Assembly: GCA_031284585.1 (NCBI GenBank)
Contig: JAITXT010000012.1
Coordinates: 1-40,989, forward strand
DNA: 40,989 nucleotides
From: Acholeplasmatales bacterium
GTDB taxonomy: Bacteria; Bacillota_I; Bacilli_A; Acholeplasmatales; Acholeplasmataceae
Reading direction: 5' to 3'
Shown: piece by piece, positions 34,442 to 40,989 of the stretch
Numbering within the stretch: position 1 is the first letter of the stretch
How the letters are laid out: the number at the start of each line of letters is the position of its first letter
Position numbers and translations under genes: made by a program
The notes under the pieces: generated by a model
Database searches by the model: none
Seen by the model: only the letters and a program-made list of their open reading frames with translations
Told to the model about the DNA's origin: nothing

Positions 34442-35864
34442 AGACAATCTCTTGAAGTACTTCAATTAATTTATTATTATCAACTTTCTCTAAATTACTA
34501 ACTAAGTAATCAACTACTTTTTGATCTTTAAATAATTCATATTTACTATAATAATTATTAATTACTTCACTAACTATATATTTGTAATCATTAGTTGCCC
34601 AAATCTTTTTAAAATGTTCTAGTATTTTAGGATCATCATTTAGTGGGATTATTTCTCCATTAAAAGTAACACCTTTATATAATCTAATTAATCCAACTAA
34701 TCCTAGTAATCCATATTTAGGGAATTTAGAAGTTCCATAAGTCTTACTAATACTAATTAAAATTCTTGCTTCATATTTAGAAATACTATTTAGAGCAATT
34801 GATATAAGCAAATGATGAATAAATGGATTTTCAAATCTTTCAATTACACTATCTTTAAAGCTAATTAATTTCTCTTTATCTAAATTAATAGTATCTAGTA
34901 CTTCTTCATAAAGATATTTTAAAACAAAATCTTTGACTAATTTATCAGAAATTGCATTCTTAACTTCTCTATGACCTAATAAATAACTTACAGGTACTAG
35001 AAGTGTATGAGATCCATTTAAAACTTTAACCTTTTGTTCTTTATAAGGATAAATTGCGTCAACATAGTAAGCATGAATTGAAGTTTTACCAAAAGGTAGT
35101 ATTTTTTGAAGATTTGTATATTTTGATTCAATTACCCAAAGATGAAAAGGTTCTGCTTTAACAATAGATGAATCTAGATAATTATTTTCTTTTTCAATTT
35201 TAAGAATATCATCTTTAGGGAATCCTGGTACTATTCTATCAACTAAAGAATTATAATATCTTTGATTTAAGATATATTCAATAAATGATTCCTCATATTT
35301 ATTATATTTTGCTAATTCAACTAAAACCTTAGATAAAGTAGTAGCATTATTATCAATTAATTCACAACATAAGATATCTAGTAGGCTGTCCGCTCCTAAT
35401 TTCAAAAATCTTTTTCTTAAAAGAATAAGTAATTTTCCTGGAAAACTTAAAGGAGTATTTTTAGTATCAAGTAATTCTTCATTATATACAATTCCAGATT
35501 CAGTCGTATTTGAAATAATAACTTGAATATTCTTATTCTCTCCATATTCAAGATATTTTTGATATTCTGTAAATGGATCTACAAAATCACTTAAACAAGA
35601 AACAATTTTCTTAGTACTAGTAATTTCCCCGCTATCTTTTCCTTCTAAAATCAAAGTATAAAGACCATCTTGGGCTTCTAGATCTCTAACTCTACCAAGG
35701 GCCATTGGTTGAATAACACATACCCCATTATTAGTGAGTCCAGATTCATTTAAAATATCAATAAAATCATCCACAAATGCACGCAAAAAATTACCTTCAC
35801 CAAATTGAAGAATATTAACTGGTCTTAAAGTAAATTCTTTTAATTTTCTCGATAATTTTTCCAT
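34434..35864 (-). CDS. uxaB: Tagaturonate reductase (altronate oxidoreductase)
   Basis: A 476-residue member of the mannitol dehydrogenase family. ILQFGEGNFLRAFVDDFIDIL is the NAD-binding N terminus, and KVKVLNGSHTLLVPVSYLLG carries the catalytic Lys/Asn/His set. It reduces tagaturonate to altronate. First gene of the uxaB-uxaA-uxaC unit, with SD GAGAGGAA just before the ATG and a consensus-like promoter 44 nt upstream, overlapped by a probable repressor site. Mannonate oxidoreductase (UxuB) is similar, but the uxaA/uxaC context favours UxaB. Confidence 0.92.
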   Translation of the reverse strand: MEKLSRKLKEFTLRPVNILQFGEGNFLRAFVDDFIDILNESGLTNNGVCVIQPMALGRVRDLEAQDGLYTLILEGKDSGEITSTKKIVSCLSDFVDPFTEYQKYLEYGENKNIQVIISNTTESGIVYNEELLDTKNTPLSFPGKLLILLRKRFLKLGADSLLDILCCELIDNNATTLSKVLVELAKYNKYEESFIEYILNQRYYNSLVDRIVPGFPKDDILKIEKENNYLDSSIVKAEPFHLWVIESKYTNLQKILPFGKTSIHAYYVDAIYPYKEQKVKVLNGSHTLLVPVSYLLGHREVKNAISDKLVKDFVLKYLYEEVLDTINLDKEKLISFKDSVIERFENPFIHHLLISIALNSISKYEARILISISKTYGTSKFPKYGLLGLVGLIRLYKGVTFNGEIIPLNDDPKILEHFKKIWATNDYKYIVSEVINNYYSKYELFKDQKVVDYLVSNLEKVDNNKLIEVLQEIVYE

Positions 35865-35907
35865 TTCCTCTCCGTCCGCATATATGAACCAAGTTTATAC
35901 AATAATA

Positions 35908-35936
35908 ATTATACAAGAAATGTAAAGCGTTTTCAA
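35908..35936 (-). promoter_or_regulatory. uxaB promoter
   Basis: On the minus strand, TTGAAA (35931-35936), a 17-nt spacer and TATAAT (35908-35913). This is the best sigma-A-type promoter in the window. It lies 44 nt before the uxaB ATG. Confidence 0.85.
35921..35935 (-). promoter_or_regulatory. LacI/CcpA-like operator over the uxaB promoter
   Basis: TGAAAACGCTTTACA on the minus strand has the central CG and flanking A/T half-sites of LacI-family operators (cre or KdgR/ExuR type): AAAACG opposite CTTT. It overlaps the -35 box and spacer, so binding would repress. The match to the cre consensus is imperfect in the right half. No LacI-family gene is in the window. Confidence 0.55.
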
Positions 35937-35975
35937 CTAATATGCTCACAATATATTTATTTAGAAAAATTATAG

Positions 35976-37013
35976 CTAAAACTTATTAATTTCTTCTTTC
36001 AAAATATTAATAGCATCCCTAACATCTATTTTTTTAATAACCTCACCTTTTATAAAAAGTAAGCCTGAATCTTTTCCGAATGCAATGCCAATATCAGCGT
36101 TTTTACCTTCACCGATTCCGTTTACTACACAACCCATAATAGCTACTTTTAAGTTCTTTTTTAGATGATGAATGTAATCACTTATTTCATTGATAATAAG
36201 AAACGTATTATACTCACATCTTCCACAGGTAGGACAACTTATAAGTTCAACATAATTATCTAATAAATTATGAGATTTAAGTATTTGTTTGGTTACTTTT
36301 ACCTCATTTAAAGAAGTACTTGATAAAGATACTCTAATCGTATTTCCAAGCCCTAATTCAAGTAGTTTTGATAATCCAATCGTTGATTTAACGGTTCCAG
36401 ACAGTAAGTCTCCTGCTTCAGTTAAACCTAAATGTAGGGGATAATCGTATAGTTTAGCAAATTCAATATTTGCTTCAATAGTTTCTTCAATATTACTTGC
36501 TTTTAAAGATACAATTATATCTCTAAAATTAAGACTTTCTAAAATATCAATATGTAATTTAGCAGCTAAAACATATTTATTTAAATTAGTATCATTAACT
36601 TCAGGAAGAGAACCTGAATTTATTCCTATCCGAATAGGAACTCTCTTTTTTTGAGCTTCTTCCACAAGTTTTATAATATCTTCTCTTTTGGAAATATTTC
36701 CAGGATTAATTCGTATTTTAGATGCTCCATTTTCTAGTGATTTTATTGCAAGTTTATAGTCAAAATGAATATCTGCTACTAATGGGATATGAATAAATTT
36801 AACGATTTCACTAATTGCATTAGCATCTCTCTCATCAAGGACTGCACATCTTACGAGTTCTACTCCTATACTCTCTAATTCTAATATTTCCTGTACAGTA
36901 GCTAAAACGTCCTTAGTTCTTGATTTAGTCATACTTTGAATTATAACTCTATTTTCCCCACCAATGATTAAATTGCCTACTTTTACTTGTCTTGTTTCTG
37001 ATCTTTTAAACAT
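35976..37013 (-). CDS. ispG: 4-hydroxy-3-methylbut-2-enyl diphosphate synthase (flavodoxin/ferredoxin-dependent)
   Basis: A 345-residue MEP-pathway enzyme. The N-terminal TIM barrel shows RQVKVGNLIIGGENRVIIQS and RINPGNI. The [4Fe-4S] cysteines are in LISCPTCGRCEYN, with a further one in MGCVVNGIGEGKNADIG. It converts MEcPP to HMBPP for isoprenoid synthesis in the cytoplasm. The length is that of the short bacterial form. It is divergent from rpmG, and a TATAAT on the minus strand at 37035-37040 is its probable -10. Confidence 0.96.
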   Translation of the reverse strand: MFKRSETRQVKVGNLIIGGENRVIIQSMTKSRTKDVLATVQEILELESIGVELVRCAVLDERDANAISEIVKFIHIPLVADIHFDYKLAIKSLENGASKIRINPGNISKREDIIKLVEEAQKKRVPIRIGINSGSLPEVNDTNLNKYVLAAKLHIDILESLNFRDIIVSLKASNIEETIEANIEFAKLYDYPLHLGLTEAGDLLSGTVKSTIGLSKLLELGLGNTIRVSLSSTSLNEVKVTKQILKSHNLLDNYVELISCPTCGRCEYNTFLIINEISDYIHHLKKNLKVAIMGCVVNGIGEGKNADIGIAFGKDSGLLFIKGEVIKKIDVRDAINILKEEINKF

Positions 37014-37034
37014 AATTTAAGTTTCCTCACATAA

Positions 37035-37040
37035 ATTATA
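37035..37040 (-). promoter_or_regulatory. Probable -10 element of ispG
   Basis: TATAAT on the minus strand, 21 nt before the ispG ATG, with GAGG between them. The -35 is weak. Confidence 0.4.
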
Positions 37041-37102
37041 CTTAATATTTGCTTTATTTTAAATTATTTGTTAAAATTAGTAGAGATATTGGAGGAAATG
37101 TA

Positions 37103-37255
37103 ATGCCACGTGATTTTGTAAAACTTGTATGTACTGTTTGCGGTGAAGAAAACTACCATACAAATAAGAATAAAAAAACGACACCTGAGCGTTTAGAATT
37201 TAATAAATACTGTTCTCGTTGTCAAAAACAAACTTCTCACAAAGAAAAGAAATAA
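37103..37255 (+). CDS. rpmG: 50S ribosomal protein L33
   Basis: A 50-residue ribosomal protein starting MPRDFVKLVCTVCGEENYHT. The ATG at 37103 is fixed by GGAGGAAATGTA upstream. It has two zinc-type CxxC pairs (CTVC and CSRC), so this is the zinc-binding L33 form. TTPERLEFNKYCSRCQ is the diagnostic segment. It binds the 50S subunit near the E site. A rho-independent terminator follows immediately, so it is its own transcription unit. Confidence 0.96.
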   Translation: MPRDFVKLVCTVCGEENYHTNKNKKTTPERLEFNKYCSRCQKQTSHKEKK

Positions 37256-37280
37256 ACTATTCGTCAAGAATAGTTTTTTC
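37255..37280 (+). terminator. Rho-independent terminator of rpmG
   Basis: AACTATTC (37255-37262), loop GTCAA, GAATAGTT (37268-37275) followed by TTTT: an 8-bp stem and U-run directly after the rpmG stop. Confidence 0.85.
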
Positions 37281-37296
37281 TATCTTTTAATCTACT

Positions 37297-37899
37297 ATGC
37301 TATACACATTTAATCATGAAGAATTATCTAACACATATCTCTATATAAAGAAAGATTCTTGTTTTTTAGTAGATCCATCTCATAGTTACGATCAAATTTT
37401 AGAAAAAATAGAAGGAAAAGAATTAAAATTTATTCTCCTTACTCACGCTCATTATGATCATATAGGTTTAATTCATAAATTTAGTGTTCCAATTTACATT
37501 GGAAAAGATGAAGTAGAAATTCTATTCGATCCCTCTTATAATTATAGTCCAAGAAAACTACCCTTTGATGAAAAAACTCTCAATCTAAGAAAAGTTATTG
37601 ATAAAGATATTATCGAATTTGAAAACGAAAAAATACAGGTTATAGAAACACCAGGACATACGAAAGGAAGTATATGTTATCTTATTAACATTTTTTTGTT
37701 TTCTGGTGATACTTTATTTCATCTAGATGTCGGAAGGACTGATTTAAAAACAGGAAGTACCGTGGATCTTGTAAAATCAATTAAAAAACTAATGCGATTA
37801 AATGAAAAAATTAAAGTTTTTCCAGGTCATGAAGAATCTAGTTCGATCGGGGAAGAAAGAAATAATAATGAATTTTATTTAAAATATAAAGGAAGGTAA
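37297..37899 (+). CDS. Metallo-beta-lactamase-fold hydrolase (glyoxalase II-like)
   Basis: A 200-residue hydrolase with THAHYDHIG (H50, H52, D54, H55) for dizinc binding, ETPGHTKGSICY (next His), FSGDTLFHLDVGRTD (bridging Asp) and VFPGHEESS (last His). These proteins hydrolyse thioesters or similar bonds; the YcbL/GloB-like subgroup is likely, but the substrate is unknown. No signal peptide. The SD before the ATG is weak. The lipoprotein gene follows after 4 nt, so co-transcription is probable. Confidence 0.88.
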   Translation: MLYTFNHEELSNTYLYIKKDSCFLVDPSHSYDQILEKIEGKELKFILLTHAHYDHIGLIHKFSVPIYIGKDEVEILFDPSYNYSPRKLPFDEKTLNLRKVIDKDIIEFENEKIQVIETPGHTKGSICYLINIFLFSGDTLFHLDVGRTDLKTGSTVDLVKSIKKLMRLNEKIKVFPGHEESSSIGEERNNNEFYLKYKGR

Positions 37900-37903
37900 A
37901 ATT

Positions 37904-40306
37904 ATGAAAAAATTATTAGTTTGTTTAGGGTTAATTGGGCTACTTTTTATTTATTCTTGTGGCACAAAGTCTTATTTCAAAGGGATTAGAGATCTTGATT
38001 TTGAAATTGGAGAAACAATGAGTTTTATCAGTGGAGTAGAAGCTTTTGATTCCGACGGTTCAAAAACTACTTTTAGAGTAGATACTTCGAAAGTAAATTT
38101 CCAAGAAGAGGGAGTTTATGAAATTAGATATTACTTTACTGATAAATCCGGAAAATTAGTTGAAGAGTTCGCTTCAGTATTTCTTCACTATAAAATTGAT
38201 GTATTTTATAGTTTTGATGATTTACAAATAGCTATCTCCGAGGTCCCAGATTTTAGTGAAGGTTTAGAAATATCAGGAACTTATACTACTTTTGAAGTAG
38301 ATGATTCTAAACTTGATATAACAAAGAAAGGTACTTATGTAGTAACTTATTCAATTTATTACTATTCTTTGCTAGTTGCTACATTTGAAAGAACAGTAAT
38401 TGTTTCAGCTGATACTACTGCTCCAGTACTACTTACAAATAGACTTACTATAATAACAGGAACTAATCCAGATACTATTTCAGACCTATTAGACTATAGA
38501 GACGATAGCACTAAAAAAGAGGATATACTCGTTCAAATAACTTATACAGTGTTTGATTATAATACTCCTGGCGACTATAGTATTACAATTTCTCTAACAG
38601 ATATTTCCGGAAATAGTAGCACTTATGTAATTATATGTGTTGTTACCAATGGATCTAGTCCTAGAATAAATATTAGTGAAGACATATACACTCCAGTAGG
38701 ATCTAGTCTTAATTTTCTTAATTTAGTTTATGCAATTGATTTTGAAGATGGTGACTTAATTAGTTCTTTAATCATTGAAAGTGATGAAGTTAATTATGAG
38801 GTTGAAGGAATTTATAATGTTTATTTTACACTAACTGATTCTCATGCAAATTTTACTGAAAAAATAGTTCATGTTCATGTTACTCCCCCAGCTACTGAAA
38901 TCGATATTTTATATTTAAATGATTTGCATGGTGATGTTCTTGGAAATCTTTCTTACTCAAGTGCAGGAATAAGTAAAATAGGTAATTATATTGAAGAAAC
39001 AAGAAAAAATAATCCATACACTCTTTTCCTATCTGGTGGAGATATGTTTCAAGGAACTTTAATCTCTAATTACTTTAATGGGGCACCTGTCGTAGAAGCC
39101 CTTAATTATCTTGGTCTTGATTCGTTTACTTTAGGAAATCATGAATTTGATTGGGGATTAAAAGAAACAATGGTTCCCATATTTACAGGTAACTCTTCTT
39201 ATGTCAATACAAATTATAGAATGTTAGCGGCTAATTTAGTATATAAAGGAACAGATATCATGCCTAGTTTCGTTTATCCTTACGAAATTAAAGAAGTAGC
39301 AGGCTTTACTATCGGTATTATTGGTCTTCTTGGAGAAAACATTGAATCTGCAATCGCAACTAAAAGAGTTGAAGATTATGAATTTACTTCTGAACTTGAA
39401 GCTATAAAGAAATATTCTAAATATTTAAGAGAAAGTGAAGGTTGTGATTTCATTATTGTAGATACTCATAATGATAATTCATTTATAATTAGAGATATTT
39501 CACATCTACCTGCTAATGAAAGAGTAGATTTAGTATTTAATGGACATACACATCAATCATATGTTAATACTTACACAAATTCATCTAATGGCGAGAAATT
39601 ATATCAAATTCAATCTGCTTCTTATGGTTTAGCTTTAGGACAAGTAAAATTAAGTATTTCAGGTAAAACAATTACTGATATAGAAGCTTATAATATTCCT
39701 AGTTATGATCTTCAAACTGAGAGTACTAATATTAATAATATTATTGCTCCTTACGTAGAACAAGTATATGAACTAATGAATACAACTATCCTAGTAGCTG
39801 GTGAGTATTTATCAAGAAATAATTTAGCTGATTTTATCGCCTTATTAATGCGTAAAGCAACCGGTGTTGTCATTGCATGGCATAACTATGGTGGAACAAG
39901 AGTAGATATTCAAGAAGGTGTTCCAATTACAGTGGGTAAGATATATGAAGTATTTCCTTTTGATAATGTAATAGTAACCGGAAAGATGAGAGGAGATTTT
40001 ATCAAACAAATATATAGTTATAATAATTATAGTGCTAGTGTTGATATAAATTCTTTAGAGAATTCAAGAGAGTATACAATTGCTTCTAATGATTTTATTT
40101 ATTATGGTGATGATTTCTATGACTTAACATCTGGCACGGAAAATAATACGCAAGTTCTAATTAGAGATATCTTGATAGCGGAACTAATACTTAAAAAGAA
40201 TTTTGGATACCCTAATTTTAAATTCTCAAATACTGTATTTACTACTCCATCTATTTTAGATGTAAGTTACAGGACTATTAACTCATATAACTATATTAAT
40301 ATTTAA
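37904..40306 (+). CDS. Lipoprotein with Ig-like repeats and a 5'-nucleotidase/2',3'-cyclic phosphodiesterase module
   Basis: An 800-residue surface lipoprotein. The signal peptide ends in lipobox IYSCG (C19). Residues about 20-330 hold Ig-like or DUF5011-type repeats (for example SLTDISGNSSTYVI and FTLTDSHANFTEKIVH). A calcineurin-like phosphatase domain follows: LYLNDLHGD (near 339), SGGDMFQG, LGNHEFDWG (near 411), FNGHTHQ (near 547). The C-terminal 5'-nucleotidase domain shows WHNYGGTRVDI (near 661) and FPFDNVIVTG. It should release phosphate and nucleosides from extracellular nucleotides for salvage. It has a strong terminator downstream and overlaps nothing. Confidence 0.9.
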   Translation: MKKLLVCLGLIGLLFIYSCGTKSYFKGIRDLDFEIGETMSFISGVEAFDSDGSKTTFRVDTSKVNFQEEGVYEIRYYFTDKSGKLVEEFASVFLHYKIDVFYSFDDLQIAISEVPDFSEGLEISGTYTTFEVDDSKLDITKKGTYVVTYSIYYYSLLVATFERTVIVSADTTAPVLLTNRLTIITGTNPDTISDLLDYRDDSTKKEDILVQITYTVFDYNTPGDYSITISLTDISGNSSTYVIICVVTNGSSPRINISEDIYTPVGSSLNFLNLVYAIDFEDGDLISSLIIESDEVNYEVEGIYNVYFTLTDSHANFTEKIVHVHVTPPATEIDILYLNDLHGDVLGNLSYSSAGISKIGNYIEETRKNNPYTLFLSGGDMFQGTLISNYFNGAPVVEALNYLGLDSFTLGNHEFDWGLKETMVPIFTGNSSYVNTNYRMLAANLVYKGTDIMPSFVYPYEIKEVAGFTIGIIGLLGENIESAIATKRVEDYEFTSELEAIKKYSKYLRESEGCDFIIVDTHNDNSFIIRDISHLPANERVDLVFNGHTHQSYVNTYTNSSNGEKLYQIQSASYGLALGQVKLSISGKTITDIEAYNIPSYDLQTESTNINNIIAPYVEQVYELMNTTILVAGEYLSRNNLADFIALLMRKATGVVIAWHNYGGTRVDIQEGVPITVGKIYEVFPFDNVIVTGKMRGDFIKQIYSYNNYSASVDINSLENSREYTIASNDFIYYGDDFYDLTSGTENNTQVLIRDILIAELILKKNFGYPNFKFSNTVFTTPSILDVSYRTINSYNYINI

Positions 40307-40344
40307 AAATTAATAGTCTAGAACATTAAAAAATAGTATTATTA

Positions 40345-40380
40345 AAAAGGGAACCTAGGTTTAATCCTAGGTTCCCTTTT
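40345..40380. terminator. Bidirectional rho-independent terminator
   Basis: Perfect 15-nt arms, AAAAGGGAACCTAGG (40345-40359) and its complement (40366-40380), around a 6-nt loop. The right side ends in a T-run and the left begins with an A-run. It can terminate both the lipoprotein gene (+) and the DUF1508-like gene (-) that face each other here. Confidence 0.92.
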
Positions 40381-40398
40381 CTCATTTTTAATATTTAA

Positions 40399-40989
40399 TT
40401 AGGCCTCATTGTATGGTCTAATTACTGCTTTACTAATTACTTGAAGAAGATTCTTTGATTTTTCTTTGATTTCTTCCACCGATTCATACAAATTAGATTC
40501 ATAAGTGAATTTACTTACCATTGAATTCTTATTCTTAATCGATAACTTATAGAACTTCTTAGAATCACTTACTACAACTAGTATTTGGAATGATGCGTTT
40601 GCTAACATCTTCTTGAAGTTATTAACCCCATTCGTTACTCCGCTTGCTTCCTTATATCCATAACTACTAGTTATAAGTAATTCGTCACTAGAGTTCTTTA
40701 ATACGAAGTGATAACCGTCCTTCTCTTTAATAACCATGAAGTATCCAGGAAGTGCATCAGGATCACTATCATTAAATTCTAATTCTTCAATTAAGTCAAG
40801 TGATTTGTTAGAGGTTACACTATTTACCTCATGTCCACTTGCTTTATTAGATGCAATTAGATTAGTTCTTACATTAGCTAATCTTTCATTTAGTTCAACT
40901 AATTCTTGTTTAGTTACTATATCTTTCTTAGCTAGATTATCAAGGATAATATTTAATCTTCCTACTTCATCACTAGATAGATTAGGATT
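40399..40989 (-). CDS. DUF1508/YegP-like protein, N-terminal part outside the window
   Basis: The frame is open from the right edge (40989) to a stop at 40399: at least 196 residues, with no start needed inside the window. The methionine at 40737 is internal, since the upstream frame continues naturally (DPDALPGYF before MVIKEKDGYHF). The last about 110 residues hold two DUF1508-like units, GYHFVLKNSSDELLITSSYGY and FYKLSIKNKNSMVSKFTYES, each followed by a helix. The preceding about 85 residues are charged and probably coiled-coil (KKDIVTKQELVELNERLANV). The role of DUF1508 proteins is not well defined. It ends at the bidirectional terminator. Confidence 0.75.
   Translation of the reverse strand, partial: NPNLSSDEVGRLNIILDNLAKKDIVTKQELVELNERLANVRTNLIASNKASGHEVNSVTSNKSLDLIEELEFNDSDPDALPGYFMVIKEKDGYHFVLKNSSDELLITSSYGYKEASGVTNGVNNFKKMLANASFQILVVVSDSKKFYKLSIKNKNSMVSKFTYESNLYESVEEIKEKSKNLLQVISKAVIRPYNEA

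Overview
The window is strongly AT-rich, gene-dense and uses the standard code: Trp is TGG, and TGA ends several genes. Short Shine-Dalgarno motifs precede most starts, and stop/start overlaps of the ATGA, TAATG and ATGAGTAA kinds are common. Together with ispG, clustered tRNAs, LplB/LplC-type sugar importers and many lipoproteins, this suggests an AT-rich Firmicute or Mollicute relative that keeps UGA as stop (Acholeplasma, Izemoplasma or Haloplasma-like, or another Bacilli lineage). That placement is inference; no taxonomic marker is present.

Region 1 (1-8813) is an accessory island. It holds the end of a frameshifted IS4-superfamily transposase, then a tightly overlapping minus-strand operon: GIY-YIG nuclease, C5-cytosine methyltransferase, MORC/MutL-like GHKL ATPase, Z1-domain ATPase and a PD-(D/E)XK (DUF4420-like) nuclease. 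It looks like a MORC/Z1 restriction-type defence system without a visible AIPR protein. It is headed by a small ORF containing an 11-G homopolymer (8617-8627). Removing one G, or adding two, would extend that ORF to 118 codons, ending across the start codon of the nuclease gene, so it is a candidate phase-variation switch. The island abuts the 3' end of a tRNA-Glu/Arg/Pro cluster (8873-9131).

Region 2 (9391-13877, plus strand) is an overlapping gene string: a Pr6Pr-like membrane protein, a membrane-anchored unknown, a metallophosphoesterase lipoprotein, one or two tiny membrane proteins, a PaaI-type thioesterase and an ABC-F ATPase. It runs tail-to-tail into a MATE transporter.

Region 3 (13874-35936) is a galacturonate/pectin-oligomer utilisation locus. 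A long minus-strand unit (30684 to 13874) encodes an LplB/LplC/solute-binding-protein/MsmX-type importer with several small four-helix membrane proteins interleaved. It continues with GH28 polygalacturonase, KDPG aldolase, KDG kinase, an IclR regulator, KduI, KduD, a TIM-barrel isomerase, a GH105 unsaturated uronyl hydrolase and a MATE transporter. A second minus-strand unit (uxaB-uxaA-uxaC) starts at a good promoter overlapped by a LacI/CcpA-like operator. A pectinesterase lies on the opposite strand between the two units. The carbohydrate-active enzymes lack visible signal peptides, so the picture is import of oligogalacturonides followed by cytosolic de-esterification and hydrolysis. Galacturonate then passes to tagaturonate, altronate, KDG, KDPG, and finally pyruvate plus glyceraldehyde-3-phosphate, with KduI/KduD as a side entry for unsaturated ends.

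Region 4 (35976-40989) is more core-like: ispG, rpmG (L33) with a clear terminator, a metallo-beta-lactamase-fold hydrolase, a large lipoprotein joining Ig-like repeats to a 5'-nucleotidase module, a strong bidirectional terminator, and the 3' part of a DUF1508/YegP-like gene that runs off the right edge.
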